From Helicobacteraceae bacterium (GTDB lineage Bacteria; Campylobacterota; Campylobacteria; Campylobacterales; Sulfurimonadaceae), in assembly GCA_030642185.1 (NCBI GenBank), contig DAOWOG010000068.1:1-6637 (forward strand): a stretch of 6,637 nucleotides of DNA. The letters run 5' to 3'. Of the stretch, positions 6,339 through 6,637 are shown in pieces. Position 1 is the first letter of the stretch. Each line of letters starts with the position of its first letter. A program made the position numbers and the translations under genes. Under the pieces are notes generated by a model, which saw only the letters and a program-made list of their open reading frames with translations, searched no databases and was not told where the DNA came from.

Positions 6339-6577
6339 GAAATAAGCTCGATTGTATAATCTTCGATCACGGTATTTGCAAGCAGGGATTCACACATCTC
6401 CGTCACTTCGGCTTTGGCGGATGCTTCATCGGTGGAAGTAAGTTTTAAGATGATCTGTTTTCCGACACGAACATCTTCTACGCCTTCAAATTTCAGTGCA
6501 TCAAGCGCATGGTGGACGGCTTTTCCCTGAGAATCAAGGACACCGGCTTTAAGTGAGATATTTACGATTGCTGTCAT
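6335..6577 (-). CDS. purS: Phosphoribosylformylglycinamidine synthase subunit PurS
   Basis: PurS (80 residues) is the small structural subunit that joins PurQ to PurL in three-component FGAM synthase. The sequence has the family's N-terminal strand VNISLKAGVLDSQGKAV (5-21), the central GVEDVRVGKQIILKL (32-46) and a C-terminal strand ending EDYTIELIS. Length is typical. It overlaps purC upstream and purQ downstream by 4 nt each (ATGA), and AGGGAG inside the purC end serves as its ribosome site. A separate PurS means the organism uses the Bacillus/archaeal-type split enzyme rather than the fused PurL of Escherichia coli. Confidence 0.95.
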   Translation of the reverse strand: MTAIVNISLKAGVLDSQGKAVHHALDALKFEGVEDVRVGKQIILKLTSTDEASAKAEVTEMCESLLANTVIEDYTIELIS

Positions 6578-6637
6578 TGGTTGTTACTCCCTAAAATACG
6601 ATTTAACACCTCTTCATAAGCGACTTTCAGTCCGCCC
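6574..6637 (-). CDS. purC: Phosphoribosylaminoimidazole-succinocarboxamide synthase, last 20 residues
   Basis: The minus strand is open from the window edge to a TGA at 6576-6574 and encodes GGLKVAYEEVLNRILGSNNQ. The AYEEVLNRI part matches the usual PurC C-terminus (AYEEVLxRI), and purC directly before purS is the expected order. Its stop overlaps the purS ATG by 4 nt. PurC (SAICAR synthetase) joins aspartate to CAIR. Only the tail is visible, so the call depends on this motif and the context. Confidence 0.8.
   Translation of the reverse strand, partial: GGLKVAYEEVLNRILGSNNQ

Noticed and set aside
5739..6359. 206-codon open frame on the plus strand
   Set aside because: It lies antisense to purQ, which has a complete catalytic triad. 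The frame has no recognisable domain or credible ribosome site.

Overview
The window looks like chromosomal DNA of a Campylobacterota (Epsilonproteobacteria) member, probably a free-living, signalling-rich relative of Sulfurimonas or Sulfuricurvum. The genus is a guess. The class call rests on three things. The minus-strand gene order purC-purS-purQ-(periplasmic SH3-like protein)-plsC-crcB matches, from memory, the Campylobacter jejuni order Cj0512-Cj0517. One promoter has T-tracts and an extended TATAAT box instead of a clear -35, as in epsilonproteobacterial sigma-70 promoters. The DNA is AT-rich and tightly packed.

Left part (1-2216, plus strand): the 3' end of a hybrid sensor kinase gene (part of one receiver, a complete second receiver, an Hpt domain and a C-terminal helical tail). 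It is followed 5 nt later by a response regulator with a GGDEF output. Together they look like a phosphorelay that ends in cyclic-di-GMP synthesis.

Middle (2217-3414, plus strand): an unrecognised 107-residue Gly/Met/Ala-rich protein that forms its own transcription unit, with candidate -10 boxes, a strong ribosome binding site and a 10-bp hairpin downstream. Next comes a very small (192-residue) orphan ABC ATPase of the peptide/nickel importer type with its own promoter.

Right part (3426-6637, minus strand): a compact cluster read right to left. It holds the end of purC, purS and purQ (purine synthesis), a signal-peptide protein with two membrane helices and an SH3-like tail, plsC (phosphatidic acid synthesis) and crcB (fluoride exporter). 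The first five genes overlap one another by 1 to 23 nt. The single gap, between plsC and crcB, holds a perfect 22-bp inverted repeat. Each arm is a GTAG tetranucleotide plus a 7-3-7 palindrome, which is the architecture of a REP doublet (REPIN).

The best leads are the REPIN-like element, the 107-residue protein and the minimal ABC ATPase. I see no RNA genes, CRISPR array, insertion sequence or gene-free stretch longer than about 160 bases.
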